A stretch of 64,000 nucleotides of DNA from Cutaneotrichosporon cavernicola (GCF_030864355.1 NC_083396.1:1984001-2048000), one strand, 5' to 3'; positions 9,981-21,197 are shown, numbered from the stretch's first letter. The notes: generated from the sequence alone by a model not told the origin. Numbers and translations are program-made.

Positions 9981-11971
9981 TTAGTGGAGGCGAGAGCCGC
10001 GGCGGCGGCGACGGCCACTGCACTTCTTGCTGCCGCCGGATGCCTTGGAGCCAGTGGGGGCGGGGGAGGCAGCGGCCGAGGCGGAAGCGCCGTGGGTGGT
10101 GAACACGGCCGGGGTCGAGGCGCCCACCGCAGAGCCAGATGGGGCAATCTCCCCGTCGTTGTGGGCGACCAGGTTGTTGCCACCGCCAGGAATCTGAACC
10201 GGGCTGCTAGCAGGAGCCGAAGGAGAGGCCGACGCCGAACCCGAAGCAGGAGTCGAGCCCGAAGCGTCACCCGAAGGCAAGGGGCTACCCGCCGCGTTCT
10301 GCGCGCCAGGCGAACCCGAGGCAGCCAGGTCAGTGGGAGCAGCTGGCGTAGTGTCGTTGCCGGCGCTTGGCGAGCCAGCAGTGGGAGTTGCCACGGGGAG
10401 CGATGCGTTGCCGGCAGACGGGGTGATGGTGCCTCCAGGAGAGACAGCATTCGTCATGAGGCCACCGCGGTTCGCGAGAATGGTAGGGACGCCCGAGGGG
10501 ACCTGGAGAACATCCCATTCGTTCTGACCGACGACGGAGGCAGGCTGAAGGCCCGTGAACGCGGAGGTGTCCTGCATGCCCATAACGTCGGAGTGCTTGT
10601 TTTGAGCAGTAGCCATGTTGAGGTTGTCGGCTACGTCCTGGGCACTTCCCTTCTGGACCATGGCACCGTTCACAAACTTGAAAAAGCGGCCCACGGATTG
10701 GGACTCGCCCCAGGCGGAGATCTTGCCATTCTTGCCGGGGACCTTGGTGAACAAGGACCAGTCAACCTCAGCACGAGGGTCCATCTCGACAGCGAGGGGC
10801 ATGGTCTGCTCGATGATTCCCTCAGAGTAGAAACCGTTGGGCTGAGTGAAGCCGGGGTCAGGCTTCCGCCAAGGGCAGTCCGTGGGCTTTTCGTCACCGG
10901 CATCGGCTGGCCACTCAGGGTTGCAGCCTGGCAGGTACTGGAGGGGCTCCTGGAAGCCGTTCTGCTCCGCGGGGATCATACCCTGCAGGCGGCAATTGTT
11001 CCTAGTCAAGTCGTCGGTACCTCCGGCAGCCAAGGCTGGGCAGCTCCCGACATTCTCCCCAGCATTACCGCAGTTCTTGATCGCAGACGCAAGGACATCG
11101 GGCTTCCAACCGTTGACAAAGTCGGCGTGGAACGAAGTGCCGAGAAGGTCGCCATTGGAGAAGATGTAGTGGTTGGAACGCGAGCCCCACTCGGCAACTT
11201 GGGCTTCGCTTGGGTAGTAGTTGGTCTCGACGAAGATGTTGGGGTACTGCAGTGTCAGCGACAAGATTTGTGTCCGTGGGACAAATCTGCAATACTCACG
11301 CGAATGGGGTGCGACTCTGGGCACTTTGGGGATTGGGAGGTCTGCCAGATTTCGCCACCGCCAGTCGCGATGGGCCAGGTAAGGTGAGAGAAGTGGTCGT
11401 CAGAGTCGAGCGACTGGTTGGCCCAGCCACACGAGGGGAACTCGATACCGGTACGTGGGCCACCGGGGAAGTTGGAGTAGGTGGTGGTGTTGGGCAGGTA
11501 GATCCCCCATTCCTGTCGGCCAAGGGCGGCAAAGTCCATCTTGACGCCGCGGACACTTTCCTGCTTCGGGTTGCGGTTCATGGAGTTGCCACTGACGATG
11601 CGCATGCCAGGAGGGAAGGGCGTGTACGCCGGGTCAACATTGTAGTAAATACGAGAATGGTGGGCCATGCCCTCGTAGGTACCGTCCTTGCGGATATAGT
11701 AAAGAGTGGGAACCCAATAACTCGACTTGTCATCCTGGACCTTTGCCGTAGTACATTGGGCTCGAAGTTGTTCCTCTGGGGTATTGAGCACATCGCGAAT
11801 GTTGGAGGCGCCAAAAAGTGAGTGGACGTGACCACCAATTTCTCCAGGGTTGACAATTGGGTCGATACGCGCCACAGCGATGGTTCCGGCGGCAACTACG
11901 AACAGACCAGCCTCGACGGGGGTGACGAGGGAAAGGGCCGCGAGGGCGGCGTAGGCAACGCTGTAAAGCAT
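9981..11971 (-). CDS. Secreted DUF1996 protein with Ser/Ala/Pro-rich tail
   Basis: Two exons (11300-11971, 9981-11246) encode 645 residues. The N-terminus MLYSVAYAALAALSLVTPVEA is a signal peptide. The body (about residues 30-340) matches DUF1996, a fungal secreted domain: it contains DPIVNPGEIGGHVHSLFGAS, SYWVPTLYY and several His and Cys residues (HPIRVYPNIFVE spans the splice). Known members are extracellular; some are linked to wall or surface interaction, and biochemical function is unsettled. The last 160 residues are Ala/Ser/Pro/Thr/Gly-rich, as in O-mannosylated wall stalks. They end unusually in a basic cluster (GRRRRRGSRLH) instead of a hydrophobic GPI signal. The 53-nt intron ends ctgacactgcag. 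Confidence 0.9.
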
Positions 11972-14752
11972 GCTGTGTAAATGTATCCGGATAGATAGCG
12001 ATGGGGATAAGGGTACACTCGGTGTGATTTGCGTCGACCAGCGAACGCAATGAGAGAGAGAGAGAGAGACCGCGAGGCGACAAAGGAGTGTGAAGCGGAG
12101 CGGGGACTTGACAGGTGTCGGATAGGCCGAAAGGTAGGCCGAGGTCGTAAAGTCGTGAAGAGTGAAGAGTGAAGAAAGAAGAGGTAAGAGGTAGGGGAGG
12201 GGATGAAGATGAAGGAGAAAGTGAAGAGGGGTTATAAAGGAGACGAGAGAGAGAGAGTGAGGGGAGGTAGGTGTTTGGTGGTCGCGAGGATCAAGTCGGT
12301 AGCATCGTCAAAGGCAACTTGAGGCTTCAGGGGTTGTACAATTTGTAGGGTCCAAGGAATCATCCAAAGGGACGCACAAGAGGGGTGACGCGACTTTGGG
12401 ACTGTGTATTTCTCAGCATGTGGTTCTTGCTGTACTCGCCTCGCCCTCACCCTCACCGTCACCCTCGAGCTCGCGCTCCCGCTCCCTCCTCCTATGGTAC
12501 TCTGGTTCTCTCCGCTCCATTCATCATCTGGCCCGACCCAAACTTAGTAATGCTCCTATCCTCATCCAATGAGCAGTACCCTTGGTTTGTTGCCGAAACA
12601 GAGTTGGTAGGGTGTCTTCTAACGAGACCAGGTCTCGTCCAGGTGTTACGACGAAACAGGCACCATTCCCCTTCCATCCAGGGTGGATATCAAGGGCGAG
12701 GGTGGGCCGGACGCGACTTGGCGTTCAGTGACCCTGAATGTACTGTTTCCATTACTGCCAGCTAGAAGATGCGTCACTGTGCCCCGCCTCGCGTTGCCCA
12801 AACCTCCTCCCCCCCCCCCCCCCCGAATGCCTCCCGCCGTATAGTTTTTCATCCAATGGCCAATTTGACGAATATGGTCACTGGTCGTTCTCCATCCAAT
12901 GTTGAGGGCACCCCCAAACTCAACCACACACACACAAGTGCAGATCTGGAGGTGCAAAGCCGAAGAGTGGAACGTGCACAGTGTAGTTCTTCCCATGCAC
13001 CGTTGAATCAAAAGTCAACGTCACCCCTTTTACACCGGCACATGGACTAATCTTGTCAGATAGATAGCCAGGGAAGAGGCAAGGGAAGAAACGCGTTGTT
13101 GCGCCACAGCCGGCACCTCACCCCGGGTGACTTTTGCTGTTTCCCTATTGTCCTAATACAGCAATCTGTGGCGTTTTTCCAAAACGGTGGTCAAGCAAAG
13201 TCTGCTCACAGTCTCATCCATTCACACTTGGGCAACTTTATTAAGATATTCTAGGCACTGACAAGGTAGGAACATACCACGCAACGGTTTCATGACTATT
13301 AGTGACCAGGACACATGTCACATGTGATTCTTGTTTGAATGGGCGGAAAGAAAGATTCAAATGCGAACGCTTCGACCGGCGGCTCAGGTCCAGGTGCATA
13401 GTAAGATCCGATCCACCCAACCAGTTGCCGTCATATTTTCTACATTGGGCGCAGCGATCCTGCCTAATCGGTAGCATGGTTGGTGCTCAAGCACGTGTGG
13501 CCGGCCGGGGTCGATTGTTGCCGCGTCTCAAACACATTTGATTTGCCGGCATCATTATTCTTCCTTCTTGTCGCTCAGTAACCATCCCAGTAAACACTCA
13601 ACCCAGCGACGGCGACGACGCTCTTGCTCAGTCTGCTGGGCACAATGTTTCGCGTTTGAAGTCAACATGGACAAGATTGGCGCATGACGTTGGGCACCAT
13701 ACTCTATCGCGTCATGTTCTGTGCAAGCAGGCCCAAGGCCCGAAAGTATCACGCTTCGTCACAGCAGAACAACGTTACGCAATCGTCAGTTGTCAGCTTT
13801 GTCAAATTTGTGGGTTGCTCATCGTTTGTGTTGATCATCTGGCACTGTCACTGTCACTGCATTCTGCCCTGTCCATTCTGCACTGTCCATCTGCACTGTC
13901 CATTCTTGGGCACCCCTGAACCCAACGTGGGGCCGAGCATGCTGTACATTTCTCTCATCCAGCGTATAGGGCCAGTTTGATGGACAACCCCTCGGAAGCT
14001 TGTTTTGGTCGCAAACTCCACAAGCCCAGAGCCCAGAATCAGTCTTGTTTCATCCATTGCCGCAGTCATGCATGATCAGGCACTTGACAACTGACACATT
14101 GACACCCAGTCAGCCATTCCCTAATTACTGTACACAATTCAGGTAGCCAGAGTGCAGTGCCAGTGGCAGATGCAGGGCCTAGGCCTAGGCTTACGCCTAC
14201 GTCTACCAGCTACAAGGGAACATCTGTAACAGGCACGGGGACCATACCCACATCTTTGGGCAACCTTTTGCCTCTGCCGGGATACTCTGACTCGCATTCG
14301 ATGACGCAGAACAAGACGGTTCTCGAACGAATCTATGGTTTGGATACGGTTTGATGTTTTTGACTTTGGCTTTGGATTCTGGGGTGGCGTTCTCGTTGAC
14401 TTTAAGACTTGGGAGGTTGGGAGGTTCTGTTCGGGGATTCAAAGTGTTCGGGCCGGTCAAGATCTCCAGCGGTTCAGACCATCCGGAGGTCAGAGGCGTT
14501 ATTCGGGCGGAGAGATGGATCAGCCAATCTAGTCAGGGATAGCTCAATAGATGGGCAGATCTTTAATGAAGAATCAATGGATGGACGGCCCCACTACTGA
14601 ACTAAGGACCATCTGATGACTCTATGGCCGTGCCGAGCTGCCGGATGAAACGCTCCATACTAACCCCCACCTGCTTGCACCACCTACACCACCTGCGTAC
14701 CTGCGACAACTCGCAAAATGAGCTGCCATCAGACGGGCACTGAGTTTGCGAG

Positions 14753-15087
14753 TCACGGCCGCACCCTGTTACTCCGTACTCCGCCCTTGGCCCCACTTGT
14801 GTACTGTACCATGTACAAAGCCCCCCCCCCCCCACGTGCCTTGCGTGAAGGAACAGGACGTATGTACCTTAGCTGGGCAGTCTGTGCCTCCATCTTCGCC
14901 GCCGTACCTCGCCGACCGTCCCGTCGTCCATCACCGAGACGGACCTGTTTGTTAGTGGAGTCGAGTGGCAGGTTTGGGTCCCAGAGGTTCCGCCTCCACT
15001 GGGGTAGGATAAAAGTTCCGTCAATCTCAAGCAAGCTCAAGACCTCGGACTCTGTGTCGCGGAATAGGCGTTTGTCGTCAAGACTCT
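14753..15087 (-). other. Possible isolated exon or gene remnant
   Basis: Reading from about 15087 leftwards, a stop-free frame follows a plausible acceptor (tctgacccatccag). It encodes SLDDKRLFRDTESEVL and then SLLEIDGTFILPQWRRNLW. The wording looks protein-like: mixed charge and hydrophobic residues rather than repeats. I cannot connect it to a start, a stop-bearing last exon or a known family. It could be an orphan gene, a remnant or chance. Confidence 0.2.
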
Positions 15088-15326
15088 GGATGGGTCAGAC
15101 TCAGTCGTTGAGGCAACCGTCCAAATGTGCATCAACCGCATCAACCATGGAGGTAAAAACTGACGAGCTGTCGGCATCCTTCTGCCGCCGTCGGCGTTGT
15201 CTTCGGATCCGTAATGGTGAAGAAATGAGTTACGCGCCTGCATCAGATGTTCCCGACGAGAACCCAACCCATTTGTGCCGAGCCAATTGGCGTCTGTCCT
15301 GGATCGGCGGAAGCGTTTGGAAGGGA

Positions 15327-15394
15327 AGAGGGTTTAGAAGGCGAGAGGGTTTAGAAGGCGAGAGGGTTTAGAAGGCGAGAGGGTTTAGAAGGTG
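15327..15394. repeat. 17-bp minisatellite, four copies
   Basis: Four head-to-tail copies of AGAGGGTTTAGAAGGCG lie at 15327-15343, 15344-15360, 15361-15377 and 15378-15394; the last has one change (GGTG). Each copy contains GGGTTTA, a rotation of the TTTAGGG telomere word, but the unit is not telomeric. Confidence 0.97.
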
Positions 15395-15861
15395 GGAGAT
15401 GCCCATGTCGGCGCTTGGTTCAATTGAATCATGTAGAGGCGTCAGTGGAGACTACGAGACCCCGACTCGCCAGGTCCAGACTTTGCTGGGTGGGCCAAGA
15501 TAGGAACGGCAACTGGCTGACGGAACACCATAATGAATTAGTACACTGATTGACAAGTGCGCTCCCTCTCCACGAGCCCGGGGGACTAGCAATCCCCTCT
15601 CCCCTTTTGTTGAGGGGTAGGAGTGGAGCGAGCATGCTCGCAACATCCCCTATCCCACAGTGGACGACCTCCACCTCCACACATCTGCCAGCCAAACAAT
15701 TTACTTCCGTTGTTGGGTGAGTTGGGTGAGGGAAGAGTCTCCTACTTTATAGAGATACGGAAGCAACGCGGGATCAAACGTGAATGGTATGCCTAACCCC
15801 CACTCTCCTCCACTCGCCACTCAACTGGAGCACCACTCAATCGTCCATCCACCATCCACAA

Positions 15862-17166
15862 ATGTCGGACGGCAAAATCTCCTTCTCCTTTGGGAGCAAG
15901 CAGAAGGCAGCCGAGCCGGCGCCGTCCGGCAAGTCGAACCTCGAGCTCCTGATGGCGCAAGCCAAGGCGAAGAAGCCTGCGAAACCAGTGACATTCGACG
16001 ACGCGGACGACGACATTGCCCTTCCCGTCAAGAAGAAGGAAGCGCGCGCCGCGCCAAACCTTTACGCCCCTTCCTCGTCCTCCACCAAATCATCCACTTC
16101 CGCTCCTTCCGCCCCTTCCGCTCCGGCAAAGAGAGAACTCCTCTCCCGTGCCGAGCGCAAGGCCCGCGACGAGGCACTCAAGCTCGACGCAAGCGTGTTC
16201 GACTACGACGGCGTCTATGACGGGATGAAGGCTGCCGAAGCTGCTGTCACTGAGGCACGTAAAGCCGCCGCCCCCACCGGGCCCAAGTACATCGAGTCCT
16301 TCCTCGCTGCGGCAGCTACACGAAAGCTGGACCGGTTGCGCGCCGAGGAGAAGATGCTTGAACGGGAGCGCGTGGCGGAAGGAGACGAGTTTGCAGACAA
16401 GGACAAGTTTGTCACTCCGGCTTATCAGAAGCAGATGGAGGAGGTGCGCAAGGCCGAGGAGGAGGAGAAGGCGCGCGAGGGTGAGTTATCAGCCAAGGTG
16501 GTGCTGACAGCAGACGCGATGCGCAGGTCGAACAAGGGTCCCGGCCTTACAAGCCTTTACGCGAGCATGCTCGACGACGGGGCGGCAAAACATGCTGCGG
16601 CCGTTGCAGCTACGGCTAAGACCGGACCGAGTCTCGCTATTAGGCCGCCACAAGACTTCAAGGATGAGGAGGAGTACGACCCGCTCCTTGCGGCCGAGGA
16701 GAAGTCGTCTCGACTCGGGGCGGGAGTACGCACAATAAACGCCGATACGGGCAAGGAGATTGAGATCAACGACGACGGCGAGGTCGTCGACAAGCGGTCG
16801 CTCCTCAAAGCGGGGTTGAACATCACCAAGAAACTTGGTCCCGCCCTTCCACCGTCCCTCATCTCGGGAACGCGTGAGGAGGCAAAGAATAAGCCGTACG
16901 TCTCGCGCGCGGTTGGCGCGGCCGCCTCGTACCATGAACGAGTGGCGCGCGAGCGCAAGCGCCTCTCGGAACAGATTGTCGTCGAGGAAGAGAAGAAGCG
17001 GGCTGCGGCCGAGGCCGCTCGGGCTGAAGAGGAGGAGGCGGCGCGGAGACGACGTGAGGGTGATGATGGAGCGGCAGCCGAAAGGCGGATGGGTGCTAAG
17101 GAGAGGTACTTGGCCCGAAAGAGGGAACGGGAGGAGGAGCAAGCGAGGAAGAAGCACAAGGCGTAG
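15862..17166 (+). CDS. NSRP1: Nuclear speckle splicing regulator NSRP1-like protein
   Basis: This predicted 423-residue nuclear protein (exons 15862-16480 and 16514-17166) matches the NSRP1/CCDC55 family. The family core is visible: SVFDYDGVYDGMK at about residue 113, then KYIESFLAAAATRKLDR and GDEFADKDKFVTPAYQKQMEE. The N-terminus has SFSFGSKQK and a low-complexity Ser/Ala/Pro segment. The C-terminal third is a charged Arg/Glu/Ala-rich helix ending KKHKA. Human NSRP1 influences alternative splicing. The 33-nt intron (gtgagtt to ctgacagcag) is a multiple of three with no in-frame stop, so both spliced and retained forms would be translated; splicing is preferred because it restores the family spacing. 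Confidence 0.87.
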   Translation: MSDGKISFSFGSKQKAAEPAPSGKSNLELLMAQAKAKKPAKPVTFDDADDDIALPVKKKEARAAPNLYAPSSSSTKSSTSAPSAPSAPAKRELLSRAERKARDEALKLDASVFDYDGVYDGMKAAEAAVTEARKAAAPTGPKYIESFLAAAATRKLDRLRAEEKMLERERVAEGDEFADKDKFVTPAYQKQMEEVRKAEEEEKAREGELSAKVVLTADAMRRSNKGPGLTSLYASMLDDGAAKHAAAVAATAKTGPSLAIRPPQDFKDEEEYDPLLAAEEKSSRLGAGVRTINADTGKEIEINDDGEVVDKRSLLKAGLNITKKLGPALPPSLISGTREEAKNKPYVSRAVGAAASYHERVARERKRLSEQIVVEEEKKRAAAEAARAEEEEAARRRREGDDGAAAERRMGAKERYLARKREREEEQARKKHKA

Positions 17167-18055
17167 TAGGTAGTAGATATGTATCCCTAGAATGTACTTT
17201 AGATATTTCTCACTTTGGATACATTCATGATCTGGTAAGTGAGAATCACAGCTCACACAAGTAAGATGTTGGAGTCAAATTAAGGCCACGGAACGACGTA
17301 CAGTAGGCTCCTCGACGGCCAGTAGTGAGATACTATGGATACAAGGGAGTAGAGTAGTGAGCGTGCGAGTGTCGAGATGCCATACCGTTGTCTAGATGGT
17401 TGAGGCAGGACCCTCTCCACCGTATCCAACGATGAGGATAATATTCGACATTGGAAGAGCCAGATTGTACAGTACATCAACAGTTGCAAGTCGGGGGATG
17501 GGCCACCGGAACGCGCACCCTCCCCAGTGGTCAGGATGACTTGGGCCATTGTTGTTCTTCTAGGTTGCGGGGGTGAGGGTTGACAAAGGAGGATGTGGTG
17601 AGGAATGGGAGAGGGGCAGGGAGGAAGAGCAGAGGGGCAGGGAGGACGAGCAGAGGGGGAGGTTAGAGGATGGTTGAGTGCTGGGCTTTGGCTGCTGATG
17701 ATCACAGTGTCAAGCGTGAGGACGCATGGAACCATATGGCCGCAAGAACGATCGCGCACGATTGTGCTTTTGTGTGTGGTTGGAGTGTGGAATGCAATGG
17801 ACAAAGAGTCACCCCCTTTCCGCAATGCGCGGCGTAAAAGTCAGAGCTTTTGGGAGCGCGAGTCCGAGCGCGGGTGGCGGCTGTTTCGTGGCGGCCAGGT
17901 GGGCTGGGCAAGGAATCTTGGTGTAGAAAGCACAATTGTGGCCTCTTGCCGACCTGAGTATACAATGTTCAGCTCAGCCCTTCAGCACTGCGGAGCGCCA
18001 GGGGGAGCTGGGGTAACAACAGGTACATTATAAGCGTATACAGCAGAACGAATGC
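17167..18055. other. Gene-free interval between convergent NSRP1 and ERF4
   Basis: About 890 nt lie between two convergent stops. A GA-rich patch (17600-17660) repeats ggcagggagga-like words. No conserved protein or RNA is seen. Confidence 0.5.
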
Positions 18056-19289
18056 TCAGTAGTACTCGATCTCAAGCTAGCGTCAGCGTGTTCGGCGCCT
18101 TGGGCAACGCGCCACGCGCCACGCGCCACTCGCCACTCGCCACTCGCCGCGTCCGAGCTTTTCGGTGCCAAGACTCACATACTGCAGCGCCACGGAACGG
18201 GGCGAAAGGATGTTGAGGCCGACGCGGTGGAACGTCTTCTCGTTTGCTTCCTCGATGAGGTCCTCGGCGCGGCGCAATTCCTGTTGTCAGCTGGGCCCCG
18301 GCTTATGAAAGCTGCGCCGAACAGCCCGGCTGTCATAGAACAAGCCCGCATCCCCGTTGGCACGCTTTGCGCACCTGCGTGTTCCTACGACTCACCGATT
18401 CAAAGTGGCTAGTGTGCCACAACAGCGATGTCCACCACGTCAATACGCCGAGCAGGTTGTCGATTACTGCGCCCGACACAGAGTACGCCTCGCGCAATGG
18501 GACGTTGATGCTCTCGATAAACTTCATGTATGTTGCCGCATCGAGTCGTGTCTCCAGCTCGAGCGGGAACGCAGTGGAGAACCTGGGGTCAGCTAACCTC
18601 GCACAACCCGCAGCTGGGCATCTATCTCACTGGCAGATGTCGCCGAGGCTCCACTCGCGGTCCACGCGCACAATCTCCTTGGGCAGGTCGCGGCCTATGA
18701 TGCCTGTCGGCGGCTGGCCGTAGTACGTCGAGTTGGGCTGGCCAGGTTGAGGGACCGACGAGCGTGGTGTTCTGCGGTCAGTTGTTGCTCAACGCTCAAG
18801 TAGCAACAAGACGCAGCCGCCCCCTAGGAGGTTAGGAGGACGAGCTCCCCGCCAATCCCTCCTATAAACTCACCCATGTCCGCCCCGCCACCCCGCCAAA
18901 TCACCCTGCACCTTCTCCTCCCATCGACTGAGCTTGCGTGGCGCCGCGGCCTCGGCCTCGGCCTCGACAGTAAGTGCGTCACCCCAAGACCGGCGCTTAG
19001 CTTCCGCCTTGCCATTCATCTCAGGCTCTAGCGTTGGATCGCTGTCCCCAAGGCGTGGGGAGCGCGTAATAGTTCCCGGACGCGGAGGGGGAAGGGGCGA
19101 CGTAGCCGAACGTTCTGAACGCACATCCGAGCCGGGGGTAGCCGCGCCGGCACGAGAGGTAGTACGCGTCGTGTTTGGCGTTGGACCGAGCGAGGCAAAG
19201 GTTGGCGCGTCGGGCGTGCTCCCGGATGGAGAGGGGGTCGAGCCGATGCGCTGGCGCATGAAAGGGTGTGAGGCGGGTGGGGACGCCAT
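18056..19289 (-). CDS. ERF4: Ras palmitoyltransferase subunit Erf4 / Golgin A7 family
   Basis: Five exons (18874-19289, 18631-18771, 18396-18582, 18179-18280, 18056-18076) give 288 residues. The C-terminal 125 residues match the Golgin_A7/ERF4 domain: EIVRVDREWSLGDICQFSTA, then FPLELETRLDAATYMKFIES and VGLNILSPRSVALQYLEIEYY. The hydrophobic GVLTWWTSLLWH is the usual membrane-associated segment. Erf4 stabilises the DHHC enzyme Erf2 that palmitoylates Ras at the ER or Golgi. The N-terminal 140 residues are disordered and Ser/Thr/Pro-rich. The last exon has only seven codons. Intron 4 (18077-18178) contains tandem GCCACGC/GCCACTC heptamers. Introns end ctgacaacag, ctgaccccag, ctgaccgcag and ctgacgctag. 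Confidence 0.88.
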
Positions 19290-20011
19290 CGTCAAGGCGC
19301 AGACAAGCGAGGTAGGTCGAGTTGGTGTGTAAGAGGTTGGAGATGACGACGGAGAGAGGTCAAGATTGAGGTGATGGTGGAGACAGTTGAGTAGATGAGA
19401 TGTTGTTCAAGTGATGAAGCGTTTGAAGCCTTGTGAGGGAAGGTAACAAACGGAACGGAACGACAAAGGCACGGTCCTCCAACTTGCCTTGCTTCCTCCT
19501 TCCCGACAATCCTCTCCAAAGCGCAACCCTAACTGACTGTCACTCAACTGGGCAAAATCTGCTCCTTTCACCATACGGATACCTTTGCGGGACGATGCAT
19601 CGATGCATACAGATAGAGCTCTGTTCTCATGCGCCCTCGGAGCTCTACATATACCGTATGCTGTCAGGCTAATTGGAACGGATGCATGGATGCGCGGTTG
19701 GGTGAGGGAAGGGAGTGGTGGCGCTTCCCGCATCCCTGATCACTAGGCCTTTGCAAGTGATCGAGTTCTAGTTGGATACGGTCGTTGCCGCGTCTCTCTG
19801 CCATGCTGCCAGCTTGACAGCTGACGAGCTGACAATTGACCTCGTGGTGGTCTGTCGCCTGGTGACCACTGCTGATTTGCGGAGCGGTTTCAGATAACAT
19901 GTCGCAGCCATATCTCTGCAACATCCGGAAGAAGTTACATCACATCACCTACTCGAATTACGCGCAACATCTATAGATAGGTCTGGTGTCCTAGTCGCTC
20001 GCGCAAAAGGC
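19290..20011. other. ERF4 upstream region
   Basis: About 720 nt hold the presumed ERF4 promoter and the glutathione peroxidase 3' flank. No gene or clear motif is supported. Confidence 0.5.
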
Positions 20012-20909
20012 TTAAAGCGCCGCGGGCCGGGGCTCTGCAAGGAGCTTCTCAATGTCTCCCTTCATGTGTTCGGGCGTCGTCGAGGGCGAGAAACGCCGCG
20101 CGACCTTGCCATTACGGTCGACGAGGAACTTTGTAAAGTTCCACTTGATCGCCGAGGACCCGAGGGCGTGGGACTCTGGCTGGCTCTTGAGCCATGCAAA
20201 CACCTCGTTCATGTTGGCGCCGTTGACCTCGGACTGATGTCAGGTTGGTCGTGTGACACTGAGCTCACCTTCTTGGCCAGGGGGAAAGTGACGCCGTGGT
20301 TGACCTGGCAGAACTGGGCAATCTCGTCGTCGGTTCCGGGTTCCTGGGAAAGGAACTCGTTGGAGGGGAAGCCGATCACCTCAAAGCCCTGGTCCTTGTA
20401 CGTCGAGTAAAGCTTCTCGAGGCCAGTGTACTGGGGCGTGAAGCCGCTGGGGCGTCAGCTCTGCTTGTATGCTTGACATTCTACGCACCACTTGGAGGCT
20501 GTGTTGACGATGAGCACAACGTCACCCTTGTACTTGGACTGGGGTCAGCGGGTGAAGGGAAGAAGGGGTTGAGGCGGGGGAAGCGTGAGGGGCAGGGATG
20601 CTTGGGGAGGGACGCTGGTGGTGGCGATAAGAGTTTGGCAGTGGGAAGACCAGATGGTAATCGAAGCAGCAAGCACTGCTGCACTGCCAAGCTGGACGCG
20701 ACTGTGCCCAGTGCCCAGCTCTCCCACTCGAGCCCTCATGACAGCATGACAGCGCATTACAAGCTTCCTCGCCTTCACCCGTCGGCACTCACAAATTCAA
20801 TGACGCGGTCCTTGCCTGGCAAGGTAGCCTTGAGATCGTAAAACGACTTGGCCGTGATGGCCGCCGGGATCTTCTCGGACACGACAAGGTTCTTGATAGT
20901 GCTGAACAT
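20012..20909 (-). CDS. GPX: Thiol (glutathione) peroxidase, Gpx/Hyr1 family
   Basis: Four exons (20793-20909, 20489-20538, 20269-20446, 20012-20233) encode about 188 residues. The family motifs are clear: [20 protein letters not shown] with the peroxidatic Cys, then [19 protein letters not shown] with the likely resolving Cys, and [19 protein letters not shown]. It uses Cys rather than selenocysteine, as usual in fungi. It should reduce hydroperoxides, normally with thioredoxin. Intron 2 (42 nt) splits the peroxidatic Cys codon TG|C. The first 20 residues ([20 protein letters not shown]) could be a mitochondrial presequence. An upstream in-frame ATG would add about 25 hydrophobic residues. 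The gene shares a short promoter with NOB1. Confidence 0.92.
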
Positions 20910-21197
20910 GGTGAGATAAATGTGAGGTAGAAGGACGGCTTTGACAGTGATAAGAGCAGCGACAAGAGCGTAGTTTGCTCTCATTTCCTCCAAGGTGTTG
21001 CACTTGGAATGTGGAATGAAATAGTGATACGATGGCTGAAAGAAGGCCGCCTCTGAGCTATAACCGGGCCAATCTCACTACAGTACGTCATTAACAGTAA
21101 GGCCACGTGGCTTTACGTCAACCCCCCATCTTAATCTCACATTTGCCACCTGAAATTTCCAGAGATCAACTTGGATCAACTGTTCACCACACACACC
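20910..21197. promoter_or_regulatory. Bidirectional GPX/NOB1 promoter with CCAAT, CRE-like and CACGTG sites
   Basis: The 288-nt divergent spacer holds a CCAAT box (21069-21073), TACGTCA (21084-21090), the 10-bp palindrome GCCACGTGGC (21102-21111) and TTACGTCA (21113-21120). TGACGTAA-type sites are bound by Atf1/CREB-class bZIP factors that drive oxidative-stress genes in fission yeast. CACGTG is an E-box (Cbf1 or SREBP class). Sites are read directly; regulators are inferred. Confidence 0.6.

Larger units (their letters stand above)
11972..15861. other. 3.9-kb gene-poor interval with homopolymers and a minisatellite
   Basis: This is the largest stretch without a confident gene. It contains a CT-rich leader (12053-12070) and a possible minus-strand TATA element (around 12233) for the DUF1996 gene. 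It also contains two long C runs (about 12811-12826 and 14821-14834), a palindromic cctaggcctagg patch near 14177 and a 17-bp tandem repeat at 15327-15394. A weak coding-like stretch on the minus strand (about 14850-15090) is listed separately. Short open frames elsewhere look random. Confidence 0.55.

Noticed and set aside
14165..14200. cctaggcctagg patch as a mobile-element end
   Set aside because: Only a short palindromic word; no target duplication, inverted repeat partner or transposase is nearby.
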